A stretch of 64,000 bases of DNA from Tenuifilum thalassicum (GTDB taxonomy: Bacteria > Bacteroidota > Bacteroidia > Bacteroidales > Tenuifilaceae). A program made the translations under genes and the position numbers. The notes under the pieces were generated by a model. The model was not told the DNA's origin, made no database searches, and saw only the letters and a list, made by a program, of their open reading frames with translations. The DNA lies in contig NZ_CP041345.1 in assembly GCF_013265555.1 (NCBI RefSeq), forward strand, positions 3,084,581-3,148,580, in the 5' to 3' direction. Of the stretch, positions 17,093 to 26,863 are shown in pieces. Each line of letters starts with the position of its first letter. Within the stretch, counting starts at the first letter, position 1.

Positions 17093-19381
17093 CTAAATTC
17101 GAAAGCCCATTACTAGTATATCATCTACCTGCTTCTGATTACCTTTAAACTCCTCGAATCGTTCTCGTAAAACTTCTTTTTGCTTTTCCAAAGGCAAATG
17201 TTGTATATCCAGTAGTAATCTTTTCAAATTTGCCATCATAAACTTAGTGTTTTTAGGGCCACCAAACTGATCGGAATAACCATCGGAAAGCAGGTAAAAC
17301 AAATCCGTTTCGAAAATCTTAAAACGATAGTTGGTAAAGTGGCGCTCACCAAGTAAGTGATGCCCTATAGGCATCTTATCGCCTTTAACCTCAAGAAAGT
17401 TAACTCCATCTTTAGAGTCGAATAATTTGAAATGATTGGGAACCTCATTGCTATCCTTTCTAGCTACAAAAAGCGGGAAGTATCCACCAGCATAATCGGC
17501 AACCCTATTCTCTTTGTTTACAATCAATAACCCCATGTCGATACCATCATGTGATTCACTATCATCAAAAGATTGGTTCAATGAGGAAATTACCAAACGT
17601 CTTAAACGATAAAGCACATCAGCAGCATTTTCAAAATGTTGTGTTGATGTTAACTCCTTAAAAAGCGTAATGCCCAACATACTCATAAAGGCACCAGGAA
17701 CACCATGCCCCGTACAATCGGCAACGGCAATTGCAAGTCGGCCATCAGTTAAATGTGTCACCCAATAAAAATCGCCACTAACTATGTTCTTAGGCTGATA
17801 AAAAACAAAATAATCGGTTAAACATGCTGATATATGTTGATCTGAAGGCAAAACAGCAGACTGTATTCTGCTAGCATAGCGTATGCTATCGGTTATCTGT
17901 TTTTGCTGCTCTGCAATTTGGTCGCGCTGCCTTTCAGCTAAATCGCGTTGGGCCTCAATCTCGTGTTTTTGATTCTCTATTTCTGATTTTTGCCTTAAAA
18001 TCTCTGCGTTCTGCAAAACCAGCAACTGATTGGTTTTCTTTTTCTCCCTATAAAACCAAAAAACAACAGCAACTAATGCCAAACTTAAAACCAAAGCAAT
18101 GGATATAAGCATAGTTGCTAGTCTTTGTCTTTCTAGCTTGGCTTGCTGTACAACCTCGCGTTGGCGTGTTATTAGTTCTTGTTCTCGCTCTCGCTTCTCA
18201 AAATCGTATTGCATCTCTAACTTTGCAATCTGCCCAGCATTAACACTATCTTTAAGTTCGGAATATTTTGTAAAGTAATTAAAAGCAGTTTGATAGTTTC
18301 CCATCTTCTTTTCTGCCTGTGAGAGGCTAAAATAAATATCTCTTAAATCGGTAGTAATTTTATGTTTTTGTGCATCGGTAAGAGCTGTCTTAAGAAGATT
18401 AAGGCCCTTGGCTAGGTTACCCTTTTTGAACTCTACCTCACCTAAATATCTATTTAGTTTTGCAATATCAATGCTATCGTTTACGTTTTGTTTCAGTTCA
18501 AGCGACTGGTTAAGGAAATGCTCGGCTCTCTCATAATTTCCCTTATCAAAGTAGATAATCCCCATAAGCAGGTAGTTCGCTGCTTGAGCGTGTAAATTAC
18601 CATTAGCAACATTCTCGTAAACAATTTTATTAAGTAAGTCAAGCGCTTTGTCGTAAATACCAAGCTGATAGTAGATATTAGCAAGTTCTGTTTGTGTAAG
18701 TGTAATACCAGTCTTATTTTCTAACCTGCGATACAGATTAAGAGCATTCTCGGCATATTGAAGAGCTCTTTCATTAATTTCTAAACGGCTAAATAAACGG
18801 GAGATACTGAGCGAAGTCCAAGCCATTCCCTCCATTTCTTCGGCTTGTTCAAATATCTCAAGGGCATCTAACATGTACTGCAATGCGATGGGGAAGTTAC
18901 CAGTAATTGTAAAAACGGTACCCACATTAACCAATGTACGGGCAACCTCAACTTTATCTCCTATCTTGTAATTTAGGTCTAGAGCCTTTTTGTACTCATC
19001 AATAGACTGATTGTAATAGCTTTTAAGCTGAAATACATTCCCCATTCGGTTATGCAAAAGAGCTTGTAGTTTGAAATCATTAACTTTCTCGGCAATTTCT
19101 AAGGACTTCCGAAAGTTTTCGAGAGCTAGTTCAAAATCATTTCTATTGTAATATGCATAACCAAGCGAATAGTAAATTTTGGCAGCAAGTAGAGGCTCCT
19201 GAATTGAGTCGACCAGTGCTAATGCTTTACGTGCAACAATAACTGCTGAATCATGGTTCTTTATCCTGTAATATTCTACTTTTTTTAACAGGCTATCAAC
19301 TTTGCTTTTGCTAGTAGAAGAAATAGCATTCAATGAAGAAATAGCAAAAAACAGTAAAAGAAACGCTATCTTTTTATACAT
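17093..19381 (-). CDS. TPR sensor with SpoIIE-type PP2C phosphatase domain
   Basis: The 762 residues are: signal peptide (1-19), about nine TPRs (about 40-375) outside, a charged helix, one membrane helix (about 421-444), a glutamine- and glutamate-rich coiled coil (450-500), and a SpoIIE/RsbU phosphatase domain with S-G-D-F-Y-W (535-540), A-D-C-T-G-H-G-V-P-G-A-F-M-S (554-567), S-D-G near 700 and the last metal Asp at 753-754. Such enzymes dephosphorylate anti-anti-sigma-like or other serine-phosphorylated proteins; no such partner is in the window. The architecture parallels the TPR histidine kinase at 2429. It diverges from the Cache-GAF-PAS sensor gene, which may feed into the same pathway. 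Confidence 0.92.
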   Translation of the reverse strand: MYKKIAFLLLFFAISSLNAISSTSKSKVDSLLKKVEYYRIKNHDSAVIVARKALALVDSIQEPLLAAKIYYSLGYAYYNRNDFELALENFRKSLEIAEKVNDFKLQALLHNRMGNVFQLKSYYNQSIDEYKKALDLNYKIGDKVEVARTLVNVGTVFTITGNFPIALQYMLDALEIFEQAEEMEGMAWTSLSISRLFSRLEINERALQYAENALNLYRRLENKTGITLTQTELANIYYQLGIYDKALDLLNKIVYENVANGNLHAQAANYLLMGIIYFDKGNYERAEHFLNQSLELKQNVNDSIDIAKLNRYLGEVEFKKGNLAKGLNLLKTALTDAQKHKITTDLRDIYFSLSQAEKKMGNYQTAFNYFTKYSELKDSVNAGQIAKLEMQYDFEKREREQELITRQREVVQQAKLERQRLATMLISIALVLSLALVAVVFWFYREKKKTNQLLVLQNAEILRQKSEIENQKHEIEAQRDLAERQRDQIAEQQKQITDSIRYASRIQSAVLPSDQHISACLTDYFVFYQPKNIVSGDFYWVTHLTDGRLAIAVADCTGHGVPGAFMSMLGITLFKELTSTQHFENAADVLYRLRRLVISSLNQSFDDSESHDGIDMGLLIVNKENRVADYAGGYFPLFVARKDSNEVPNHFKLFDSKDGVNFLEVKGDKMPIGHHLLGERHFTNYRFKIFETDLFYLLSDGYSDQFGGPKNTKFMMANLKRLLLDIQHLPLEKQKEVLRERFEEFKGNQKQVDDILVMGFRI

Positions 19382-19555
19382 ACTTTACCTCTTTATATCT
19401 GCAGCAATTTAGCAAATAATTAAAATTCAGCGTGTCTAATTTGGATATTTATAAAGCTCTTTTATAAAAAAAACAATGCCGTTTAAAACATTTTAGTAAA
19501 TTTACGATTGTCATATGAAGCATTTTTTCAGTAAAACTCTCAAACAATTGGGGCA

Positions 19556-22321
19556 ATGAAATTTGATATATTCAAAAACTTACGGATTGGAGCCAAGCTT
19601 TTAATTGGTGTACTTTCCACCTCAATACTAATAATGATAGCTATAGGTCTTGTTATAGGATTTAGAATAAATAGGATTGCCCGTGACAATGCAATAAAAA
19701 TAGCCCAAACCGAGGCCCAAAAATCGGCCAACCAGCTTAAATCAGAACTCGATTTGGATATGGGTTTTTCTCGTGCCCTTGCTCATTCTCTATATATCTA
19801 TCCTAAATTCGACACAGTTCTGCTCGATTCTGTTTTTTATAACATCGTTAAAAATCAGGTTGAAAATAATTCACGATATCTAACAGTATGGTATACCATA
19901 GAGCTATGGTCGTTTCGCCCTAACTATAACAAAACATATGGCCGGCGTTCTATAACCGCTTATCTGAATGAGGCAGGTTTCGGAATCGATCTGGAATATA
20001 AAAATCTTAGTGGCGACGATATCACTTCAAATTATTACGCATCAAAAACATGCAACTGTGAGATGCTGCTAGACCCATACACTTTTACCTATGGAGGCAA
20101 AGAGGTTCTTGCCACGAGTTTAAGTGTTCCCATTAGGGTTAATGGGAAATTTGCTGGTTTAGGTGGTGTGGATATATCTCTTGAAAAATTTCAAAACGAT
20201 ATTGAAGCCATAAAACCCTACGTGGGAACCACAGTCACACTTGTTTCAGGGGATGGCAGGATTATTGCCAATACCGACAAGGAGCTCTCGAAAGAATTTT
20301 TCAACAGCATCTATCCCGAACTTGAGGAAAAATACCAGGTAACCCAAAAAATAAAAGAAAAGAGCAATACCATTTTTTTCAACAATGTAAATGGTGAGGA
20401 ATATCTAAATGTTCTTTCAATTGTAGAGGTGGGGAACTCTCCCAATGCCTGGGGTTTGCTCCTATCCATGCCATTATCGGAAATTGTTAAAGATGCTCGA
20501 AAATCGGTCCTTTATACCATTTTGGTATTTCTATTCGGCATAATCCTACAGGCACTAGCCATATGGTACGTATCGACCAAAATCTCAAAACCCATAAAGC
20601 AAACCACGGCGCTACTTAATACCATAGCTGAAGGCGATATCGATATTAACAAAAAAATTCGCATTAAAACCGGCGACGAAATAGAGGAGATGGCCAATTC
20701 AGCCAATAAACTTATTGAAGGACTTACTCATACCGAAAAGTTTGCCCGAGAAATTGGCGAAGGGAAACTTGATACTAACTTTAAACTCTTAAGCGAGAAG
20801 GATAAGCTAGGCAAGGCTTTAATTGAAATGCAACAAAGCCTTATTCGTGCTAAGGAGCTAGAGGAAAAACGCAAAGAAGAAGAGAAACAACAGAACTGGG
20901 CAACTCAAGGCATGGCCCTATTTGGCGAAGTGTTGCGAAGAAACAATGACAATATCAAAGAGCTTTCCTATCATATTGTTAAAAATTTGGTAGAGTATAC
21001 CAAGTCGGTTCAAGGAGGAATTTTTATTCTCAACGAAAACGAACCCAATAACCCTGTTCTTGAAATGACTGCCTGCTATGCTTTCAACCGCAGGAAAATG
21101 ATTGAAAAGTCAGTTCTCCCTAACGAAGGATTGGTAGGCCGTTGCTTTGTTGAAAAGAAAACCATCTTGTTAAAAGATATCCCTAAGGACTATATTAAGA
21201 TAACCTCAGGCTTAGGTGAAGATAATCCTAATTGCCTCCTCATTGTTCCTCTTATCGATAACGATAAAGTTCAGGCAGTTATTGAACTGGCAACATTTAC
21301 TTCGTACCAAAAATATCAAATTGAATTTATTGAAAAGTTAGGGTCAAGCATTGCTTCAACTCTTGCCAACGTTAAAATCAACATTCGTACCGCTCAGCTC
21401 TTAGCTCAAACCCAGCAGCAAGCCGAGGAAATGAAGGCACAGGAAGAGGAGATGCGTCAAAATCTTGAAGAGCTTACCGCTACCCAGGAGGAGATGGAAA
21501 AAATTAAAGCTCAGGAAATTGAAAATGAACGCCGCAGATATGAACAGGAAAAGGCATTTATTGAACAGCTAAAACAGAAAAATCAGGAGCTTGTCCAAAA
21601 ACAGGAAGAGCTGGAGTGGGAGCAAATCATGTTCAAGGCCCTTATGAATGCATTACCTGCTAGAATCTCATTCAAAGACAAAGATTGTAAGTATATAAGA
21701 ATCAACGAAACAAAGAGAAAAGCTCTTAACCTTAACAGCATTGATGATATTATTAACAAATCGGATTTCGATATATTTGGAAAGGAGCATTTTGAAAGAA
21801 CTTTCAAAGAGGATAACGACGTAATGCAATCGGGTGAAGCCATTTTGAATCAGGATGAGTTCATCCGGTTTAAAGACGGAACCGTATCGTGGGGCAATAC
21901 AAGCAGGATACCTTTAAAAAACAAATCGGGTGAAATTGTGGGTATCCTTGTTATAACACTCGATGTTACCGAAAAGAAAAACTTTGCATTTGAGCTAGAA
22001 CTTGCTAACAAAGTTAACGATACCCTGATTTCGGAATATCCTGCGCTTATTTATAAGATTGATAAGAACGGCATTATCCAAACATGTAAGGGTAAACTTC
22101 TTGAAACCCTCAATCTAAAAGAGGAAAATTTAATTGGTAAAAGCATACATAAAGTGTTCCCCGAAGTGCCAACGCTAGAAGACAGTGAAATTAATGATGA
22201 TGGATTAATTATTTCAAACTCTCCATCAAACAACAATAAAAATTTAGAGCTTAAGCATATTATCTTTAGAAACAAATCAACCTATAATGGTTACATGGGA
22301 ATGGTTTTTAATGTGAAGTAA
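19556..22321 (+). CDS. Membrane sensor Cache-HAMP-GAF-PAS-PAS without output domain
   Basis: The 921 residues read: membrane helix (12-38), a double Cache-type extracytoplasmic domain (about 60-310, with a C-x-C pair at 166-168), second helix (about 320-341), HAMP (342-395), GAF (about 470-605), a long Q/E-rich coiled coil (610-690), PAS (about 695-808), and a second PAS (about 822-920) that ends the protein. No kinase, cyclase, phosphatase or methyl-accepting hairpin is present. Related Bacteroidota proteins carry a kinase or SpoIIE phosphatase after such modules (from memory), so it may act through protein contacts, perhaps with the divergent phosphatase at 17093. The stop is followed by a clear terminator, so the end is real in this sequence. 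Confidence 0.88.
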   Translation: MKFDIFKNLRIGAKLLIGVLSTSILIMIAIGLVIGFRINRIARDNAIKIAQTEAQKSANQLKSELDLDMGFSRALAHSLYIYPKFDTVLLDSVFYNIVKNQVENNSRYLTVWYTIELWSFRPNYNKTYGRRSITAYLNEAGFGIDLEYKNLSGDDITSNYYASKTCNCEMLLDPYTFTYGGKEVLATSLSVPIRVNGKFAGLGGVDISLEKFQNDIEAIKPYVGTTVTLVSGDGRIIANTDKELSKEFFNSIYPELEEKYQVTQKIKEKSNTIFFNNVNGEEYLNVLSIVEVGNSPNAWGLLLSMPLSEIVKDARKSVLYTILVFLFGIILQALAIWYVSTKISKPIKQTTALLNTIAEGDIDINKKIRIKTGDEIEEMANSANKLIEGLTHTEKFAREIGEGKLDTNFKLLSEKDKLGKALIEMQQSLIRAKELEEKRKEEEKQQNWATQGMALFGEVLRRNNDNIKELSYHIVKNLVEYTKSVQGGIFILNENEPNNPVLEMTACYAFNRRKMIEKSVLPNEGLVGRCFVEKKTILLKDIPKDYIKITSGLGEDNPNCLLIVPLIDNDKVQAVIELATFTSYQKYQIEFIEKLGSSIASTLANVKINIRTAQLLAQTQQQAEEMKAQEEEMRQNLEELTATQEEMEKIKAQEIENERRRYEQEKAFIEQLKQKNQELVQKQEELEWEQIMFKALMNALPARISFKDKDCKYIRINETKRKALNLNSIDDIINKSDFDIFGKEHFERTFKEDNDVMQSGEAILNQDEFIRFKDGTVSWGNTSRIPLKNKSGEIVGILVITLDVTEKKNFAFELELANKVNDTLISEYPALIYKIDKNGIIQTCKGKLLETLNLKEENLIGKSIHKVFPEVPTLEDSEINDDGLIISNSPSNNNKNLELKHIIFRNKSTYNGYMGMVFNVK

Positions 22322-22343
22322 CTGATATTATATTTTTGTAAAC

Positions 22344-22380
22344 AAAACTCTACATCTATTCTGGTGTAGAGTTTTTATTA
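22344..22380 (+). terminator. Terminator of the 921-residue sensor gene
   Basis: AAAACTCTACA (22344-22354), 10-base loop, TGTAGAGTTTT (22365-22375), then T-rich sequence. Perfect 11-bp stem. Confidence 0.9.
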
Positions 22381-22463
22381 TTTCATAGCTTACTTGAGCT
22401 TTTTACTCGACATTAATCCTTGCATAAGTTTTTGTATTGACAATTAACAACCCATCTTTTTTT

Positions 22464-22479
22464 AAGTTGACTCCAACTT
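22464..22479. promoter_or_regulatory. Inverted repeat upstream of the metal-efflux operon, candidate operator
   Basis: AAGTTG (22464-22469), spacer ACTC, CAACTT (22474-22479), about 50 bases before the first ATG. The compact dyad next to a promoter resembles sites used by MerR- or ArsR-type metal regulators, but no such regulator gene is in the window, so this is a proposal. Confidence 0.35.
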
Positions 22480-22527
22480 TCATTAAACTTGTAAAACCTT
22501 TTATTCATTTCGTTGTTTTATACTTTA

Positions 22528-22950
22528 ATGAAGAAAGTATTATCCATATTACTATCAACAATTGTACTTCTCAGTCATCTATCATTGACTGTTGGAACTC
22601 ATTACTGCCATAACAAGGCTATAGAGTCCAAAATAATAATGGGTAATACACACTTGGGGTGTGGAATGGAGATAAAGGATGAATCTCACAATTCTCCTAG
22701 CTCCAATGAAATGATTATTACTAACCCCAAATGTTGCTATAACACTTACCAAATCATACAATCAACCGAAGAGTTTGTCCATAATTCATATTTACCCGAT
22801 TTACAAATTGATTTTTTTATTGCCATTGTTCAACAAGTACAATCGATAAAAATCTATTCAGCAGTAGCTGAAAAGATTGGTCTAATTTTAACTCCTCCCC
22901 CATTGATTGAAAAGGACATACAAGTTCTTTTTCAATCTTTTCTTAATTGA
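22528..22950 (+). CDS. HYC_CC_PP family secreted protein
   Basis: I start this gene at ATG 22528 (140 residues) rather than an in-frame TTG 15 bases earlier, because M-K-K begins a normal signal peptide. The mature protein has the three signatures that name the family: H-Y-C (in T-H-Y-C-H-N-K), a C-C pair (K-C-C-Y-N) and P-P (T-P-P-P-L). The histidine and cysteines suggest metal binding in the periplasm. The family is known to me mainly from positions just before CusA-type pumps, which is the case here; no biochemical role is known to me. A hairpin lies between it and cusA. Confidence 0.85.
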   Translation: MKKVLSILLSTIVLLSHLSLTVGTHYCHNKAIESKIIMGNTHLGCGMEIKDESHNSPSSNEMIITNPKCCYNTYQIIQSTEEFVHNSYLPDLQIDFFIAIVQQVQSIKIYSAVAEKIGLILTPPPLIEKDIQVLFQSFLN

Positions 22951-22974
22951 TTTTTGCTATTTAAGGAGATATAT

Positions 22975-22995
22975 ACACTCTTTTGAGAGTGTTTT
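22975..22995 (+). terminator. Hairpin with T run between the HYC_CC_PP gene and cusA
   Basis: ACACTCT (22975-22981), loop TTTG, AGAGTGT (22986-22992), then TTT. It is a terminator-like element inside the operon and could reduce expression of the pump relative to the small first protein. Confidence 0.65.
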
Positions 22996-23041
22996 AGCTT
23001 TTAGTTTTTAGCCACATTCAAACCTTTAAAAACAAAAAATC

Positions 23042-26000
23042 ATGCTAAATAAAATTGTTAAGTATTTCTTAAATAACAGGCTAGTTACCATACTTGTACT
23101 AATTGGTCTTGTTACATGGGGTATTGTTACCTCACCTTTTGGATGGCAAATTGGAGGTTTGCCAAGTGACCCGGTACCTGTTGATGCAATACCCGATATC
23201 GGGGAAAACCAACAGATAGTTTTTACCCCCTGGACCGGACGCTCACCTCAAGACATTGAGGACCAAATAACATATCCATTAACAACCTATCTTCTGGGCA
23301 TACCGGGTGTAAAGGCAATCCGAAGCTCGTCAATTTTTGGGTTTTCAAGTATCTACATAATTTTCAACGATGATGTTGACTTTTACTGGTCTCGGACACG
23401 AATACTGGAGAAGTTAAACTCACTTCCTTCGGGTCTACTACCAAATGGTGTACAACCATCGCTAGGACCAGATGCCACTGCATTAGGCCAGGTTTACTGG
23501 TACACTATCGAAGGAAGGGATAAAAATGGGAATCCTACAGGTGGATGGGACTTACATGAGATACGTACCGTTCAGGACTTCTACGTAAAATATGCTCTAA
23601 ACTCAACCGATGGTGTTTCCGAAGTTGCTTCAATTGGTGGTTACGTTCGTGAATACCAAATAGACGTGAACCCCGATGCATTAAAAGCGTACAATATACC
23701 ATTGCATAAAGTAATGCAGGCCGTTCGGAAATCGAACCGCGATATTGGAGCCAAAACCGTTGAAATAAACCTTGCAGAATACCTTGTCCGTGGTTTAGGC
23801 TACGTTAAAAGCGTTGAAGATATAGAGAAAGCGGTTGTTGCGGTTCACGATAACGTACCCATAAGAGTAAAGAATATTGCTAATGTTACCTTGGGTCCGG
23901 CAACACGTAGAGGCGCATTAGACAAGGATGGTGCTGAAGTGGTAGGTGGTGTTGTAGTTGCACGTTATGGTGCAAACCCATTACAAGTTATAAACAATGT
24001 CAAGGAGAAAATAAAAGAGATATCTCCCGGCCTTCCCAAGAAAACATTAGCTAATGGTGTGGAAAGCCAGCTTACCATAGTTCCTTTCTATGATAGGTCT
24101 CAACTCATATACGAGACCCTTGGAACACTTGAGGAGGCACTCTCTTTAGAGATACTCATTACAATTCTTGTCATTATTGTAATGATATATAACCTCCGCG
24201 CCTCAGTTCTTATTTCAAGCTTACTACCCATAGCTGTACTAATGGTTTTTATTGCCATGCGCTACTTTGGTGTTGATGCCAACATTGTGGCTCTATCAGG
24301 TATTGCCATTGCAATAGGTACAATGGTCGATTTAGGAATAATCCTATCCGAAAACATAGTCAAACATATCGAAGAAGCTCCACCTGGTCAAAATCTTTTA
24401 ACCACCGTTTACAATGGCTCAGCCGAGGTTAGCTCTGCAATTCTTACTGCCGTTTCCACCACAATTGTCAGTTTTATTCCCGTTTTTACCATGCAGGCCG
24501 CCGAAGGAAAACTTTTTGTGCCACTGGCTTTTACAAAAACTTTTGCATTAACAGCCGCACTTATTGTATCGCTAATCATTCTTCCAACATTAGCCTACTG
24601 GTTCTTTGGCTTTAAAATTAAAAAAGAAAACCATAAAAAATGGTTTAATACATTACTTGTTGTAGCCGGGATATCAGGATTGTTTCTTAACAACGCCTGG
24701 GCTGGTATCCTTCTGTTTCTATTTGGAATCATCCCATTTATCAAACCAAGTATTACTAATAGGTGGGGCAACATTAGGTTCGTTGGTAAAATAATTGATA
24801 ATATTGAGCTGATTTTAGTGGTTGTAGGTGTAACATGGCTACTTGCAAAATATTGGCTCCCTCTGGGTGCTGGTAAAAGCACTTTCCTAAACTTCATTTT
24901 TGTTTCCATTCTGGTGGGGTTTATTTTAGGTTTCTTCAGCCTGATCCAGATATCCTATAAGCGTATCCTTTCTTGGTGTCTAAGAAACAAGGTCAAGTTT
25001 CTTCTTATTCCTACCTTTCTAATTTTCCTAGCATTGAATATTTGGCTTGGGTTCTCTAATATTGTTGGTTTTGTTGCCAAATCAACCGACGCCTTAGGTT
25101 GGAACATACGCACTACCTACGTATGGTCAAAACTTGCTCATACATTTCCTGGAATTGGCAAAGAGTTTATGCCCTCACTCGACGAAGGGAGTTTTCTACT
25201 TATGCCCACATCAATGCCGCACTCGGGTTTTGAGTATAACCGCAAAGTGGTTGGGCAGCTGGATATGCTGCTCACCAATATTCCCGAAGTTGATTTGACT
25301 GTAGGAAAACTGGGACGAGTTGAATCGGCCCTTGACCCTGCACCAATTTCAATGTACGAAAACATTATTAACTACAAACCCGAATATGCTCTTGATACAA
25401 AGGGGCACAGGAAACGCTTTAAAACAGATAAGAATGGTAACTTTATACTGAAAAATGGCGATACTCTTAGTAATGATGCCATTCTTTCAAAGCACCTGTC
25501 TGAAAAAGACCTTATACCCGACGAAGATGGTAGCTACTTCAGGAACTGGCGCGCTCACATTAAATCAACCGATGATATCTGGAAGGAAATTGTAGCCGCA
25601 ACCAAAATCCCGGGAGTAACATCAGCTCCAAAGTTGCAGCCAATCGAAACTCGGTTAGTTATGCTTCAAACCGGTATGCGAGCCCCTATGGGCATTAAAG
25701 TTTACGGGCCCAATCTCAATACAATAGAGGATTTTGGCCTAAAACTGGAAAATATTCTCAAACAAGTGCCTTCGGTTAAAGCAGAAGCTGTTTTTGCCGA
25801 CCGCATTGTAGGAAAACCATACATTCATCTCAAAATTAACCGGGATAAGATTTCTCGTTTCGGGCTTAACGTTGAAGACGTTCAGCAAACAATTGAAACG
25901 GCAATAGGGGGAATGACAATATCTTCCACAGTTGAAGGACGAGAACGTTATCCTATCCGCGTTCGTTACCCTCGTGAGCTTCGCGACAACCCGGAATCGC

Positions 26001-26863
26001 TGGGCAGCGTACTTATCCCAACACCTACAGGCGCTCAACTACCATTAAGAGAGTTGGTTGACATTGAATACGTTCGAGGCCCTCAAGCCATTAAGAGTGA
26101 AAACACATTCCTTGTCGGCTATGTTTTATTTGATAAAAAAGATGGTTATGCCGAGGTGGATGTGGTTAATGATGCGCAAAATCTGATTCAACAGAAAATT
26201 GATGCAGGTGAACTGGTAGTCCCATCCGGCGTTAGCTATAAGTTTTCAGGTAGCTACGAAAATCAGGTTCGTGCCGAAAAAAGGCTAAGCATAATTGTTC
26301 CCATTGTTCTTATCATTATATTTCTAATCCTCTATTTCCAGTTTAAGTCTGTTTCCACCTCGTTTATGATATTTAGCGGGATAGCATTAGCTTTTAGCGG
26401 TGGATTCATCTTGCTATGGTTATACGGACAAGGTTGGTTTCTAAACTTTTCCATATTTGGAACTAACATCCGCGAGCTATTCCAAATGGGAACTGTTAAC
26501 CTTAGTGTTGCCGTATGGGTTGGTTTTATTGCTCTCTTTGGTTTAGCTACCGACGATGGTGTGCTTATAGGGACATACCTTGACCAGAGCTTCAAACGTA
26601 ATCTTCCAAAAACAGTTGAGGAAATTCGTTCGGCTGTAATTGAAGCCGGCCAACGACGAATCAGACCGGCAGTGATGACAACTACAACTACCATAATTGC
26701 CCTTCTCCCGGTTCTCACCTCAACCGGACGCGGTGCCGATATCATGTTTCCTATGGCAATCCCAAGTTTTGGTGGGATGATAATGGCTTCTATTACCTAC
26801 TACTTAGTTCCAACGTTGTACAGCATGCGCATGGAATATCAACTTAAAAAACAAAAATCATGA
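23042..26863 (+). CDS. cusA: CusA/CzcA family heavy-metal efflux RND pump
   Basis: The 1273-residue inner-membrane RND protein has the heavy-metal (HME) family hallmarks: P-V-D-A-I-P-D-I near residue 49, the porter segment G-P-D-A-T-A-L-G-Q-V, a charged proton-relay helix with M-V-D-L-G-I-I-L-S-E-N near residue 430, and D-D-G-V-L-I-G-T near 1170. Near residue 708 it reads E-F-M-P-S-L-D-E-G-S-F-L-L-M-P, and M-R-A-P-M-G-I-K follows near 880; methionines there would favour Cu(I) or Ag(I). It is about 230 residues longer than E. coli CusA because of extra membrane segments near residues 530-680, as usual in Bacteroidota. It overlaps the TolC gene by four bases. Confidence 0.95.
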   Translation: MLNKIVKYFLNNRLVTILVLIGLVTWGIVTSPFGWQIGGLPSDPVPVDAIPDIGENQQIVFTPWTGRSPQDIEDQITYPLTTYLLGIPGVKAIRSSSIFGFSSIYIIFNDDVDFYWSRTRILEKLNSLPSGLLPNGVQPSLGPDATALGQVYWYTIEGRDKNGNPTGGWDLHEIRTVQDFYVKYALNSTDGVSEVASIGGYVREYQIDVNPDALKAYNIPLHKVMQAVRKSNRDIGAKTVEINLAEYLVRGLGYVKSVEDIEKAVVAVHDNVPIRVKNIANVTLGPATRRGALDKDGAEVVGGVVVARYGANPLQVINNVKEKIKEISPGLPKKTLANGVESQLTIVPFYDRSQLIYETLGTLEEALSLEILITILVIIVMIYNLRASVLISSLLPIAVLMVFIAMRYFGVDANIVALSGIAIAIGTMVDLGIILSENIVKHIEEAPPGQNLLTTVYNGSAEVSSAILTAVSTTIVSFIPVFTMQAAEGKLFVPLAFTKTFALTAALIVSLIILPTLAYWFFGFKIKKENHKKWFNTLLVVAGISGLFLNNAWAGILLFLFGIIPFIKPSITNRWGNIRFVGKIIDNIELILVVVGVTWLLAKYWLPLGAGKSTFLNFIFVSILVGFILGFFSLIQISYKRILSWCLRNKVKFLLIPTFLIFLALNIWLGFSNIVGFVAKSTDALGWNIRTTYVWSKLAHTFPGIGKEFMPSLDEGSFLLMPTSMPHSGFEYNRKVVGQLDMLLTNIPEVDLTVGKLGRVESALDPAPISMYENIINYKPEYALDTKGHRKRFKTDKNGNFILKNGDTLSNDAILSKHLSEKDLIPDEDGSYFRNWRAHIKSTDDIWKEIVAATKIPGVTSAPKLQPIETRLVMLQTGMRAPMGIKVYGPNLNTIEDFGLKLENILKQVPSVKAEAVFADRIVGKPYIHLKINRDKISRFGLNVEDVQQTIETAIGGMTISSTVEGRERYPIRVRYPRELRDNPESLGSVLIPTPTGAQLPLRELVDIEYVRGPQAIKSENTFLVGYVLFDKKDGYAEVDVVNDAQNLIQQKIDAGELVVPSGVSYKFSGSYENQVRAEKRLSIIVPIVLIIIFLILYFQFKSVSTSFMIFSGIALAFSGGFILLWLYGQGWFLNFSIFGTNIRELFQMGTVNLSVAVWVGFIALFGLATDDGVLIGTYLDQSFKRNLPKTVEEIRSAVIEAGQRRIRPAVMTTTTTIIALLPVLTSTGRGADIMFPMAIPSFGGMIMASITYYLVPTLYSMRMEYQLKKQKS

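Noticed and set aside
19556-22321. Methyl-accepting chemotaxis protein or diguanylate cyclase
   Set aside because: No hairpin tip of chemoreceptors and no GGDEF or EAL motif; the coiled coil is simply Q/E-rich.
22513-22527. TTG start of the HYC_CC_PP protein
   Set aside because: ATG 15 bases later gives a normal M-K-K signal peptide.
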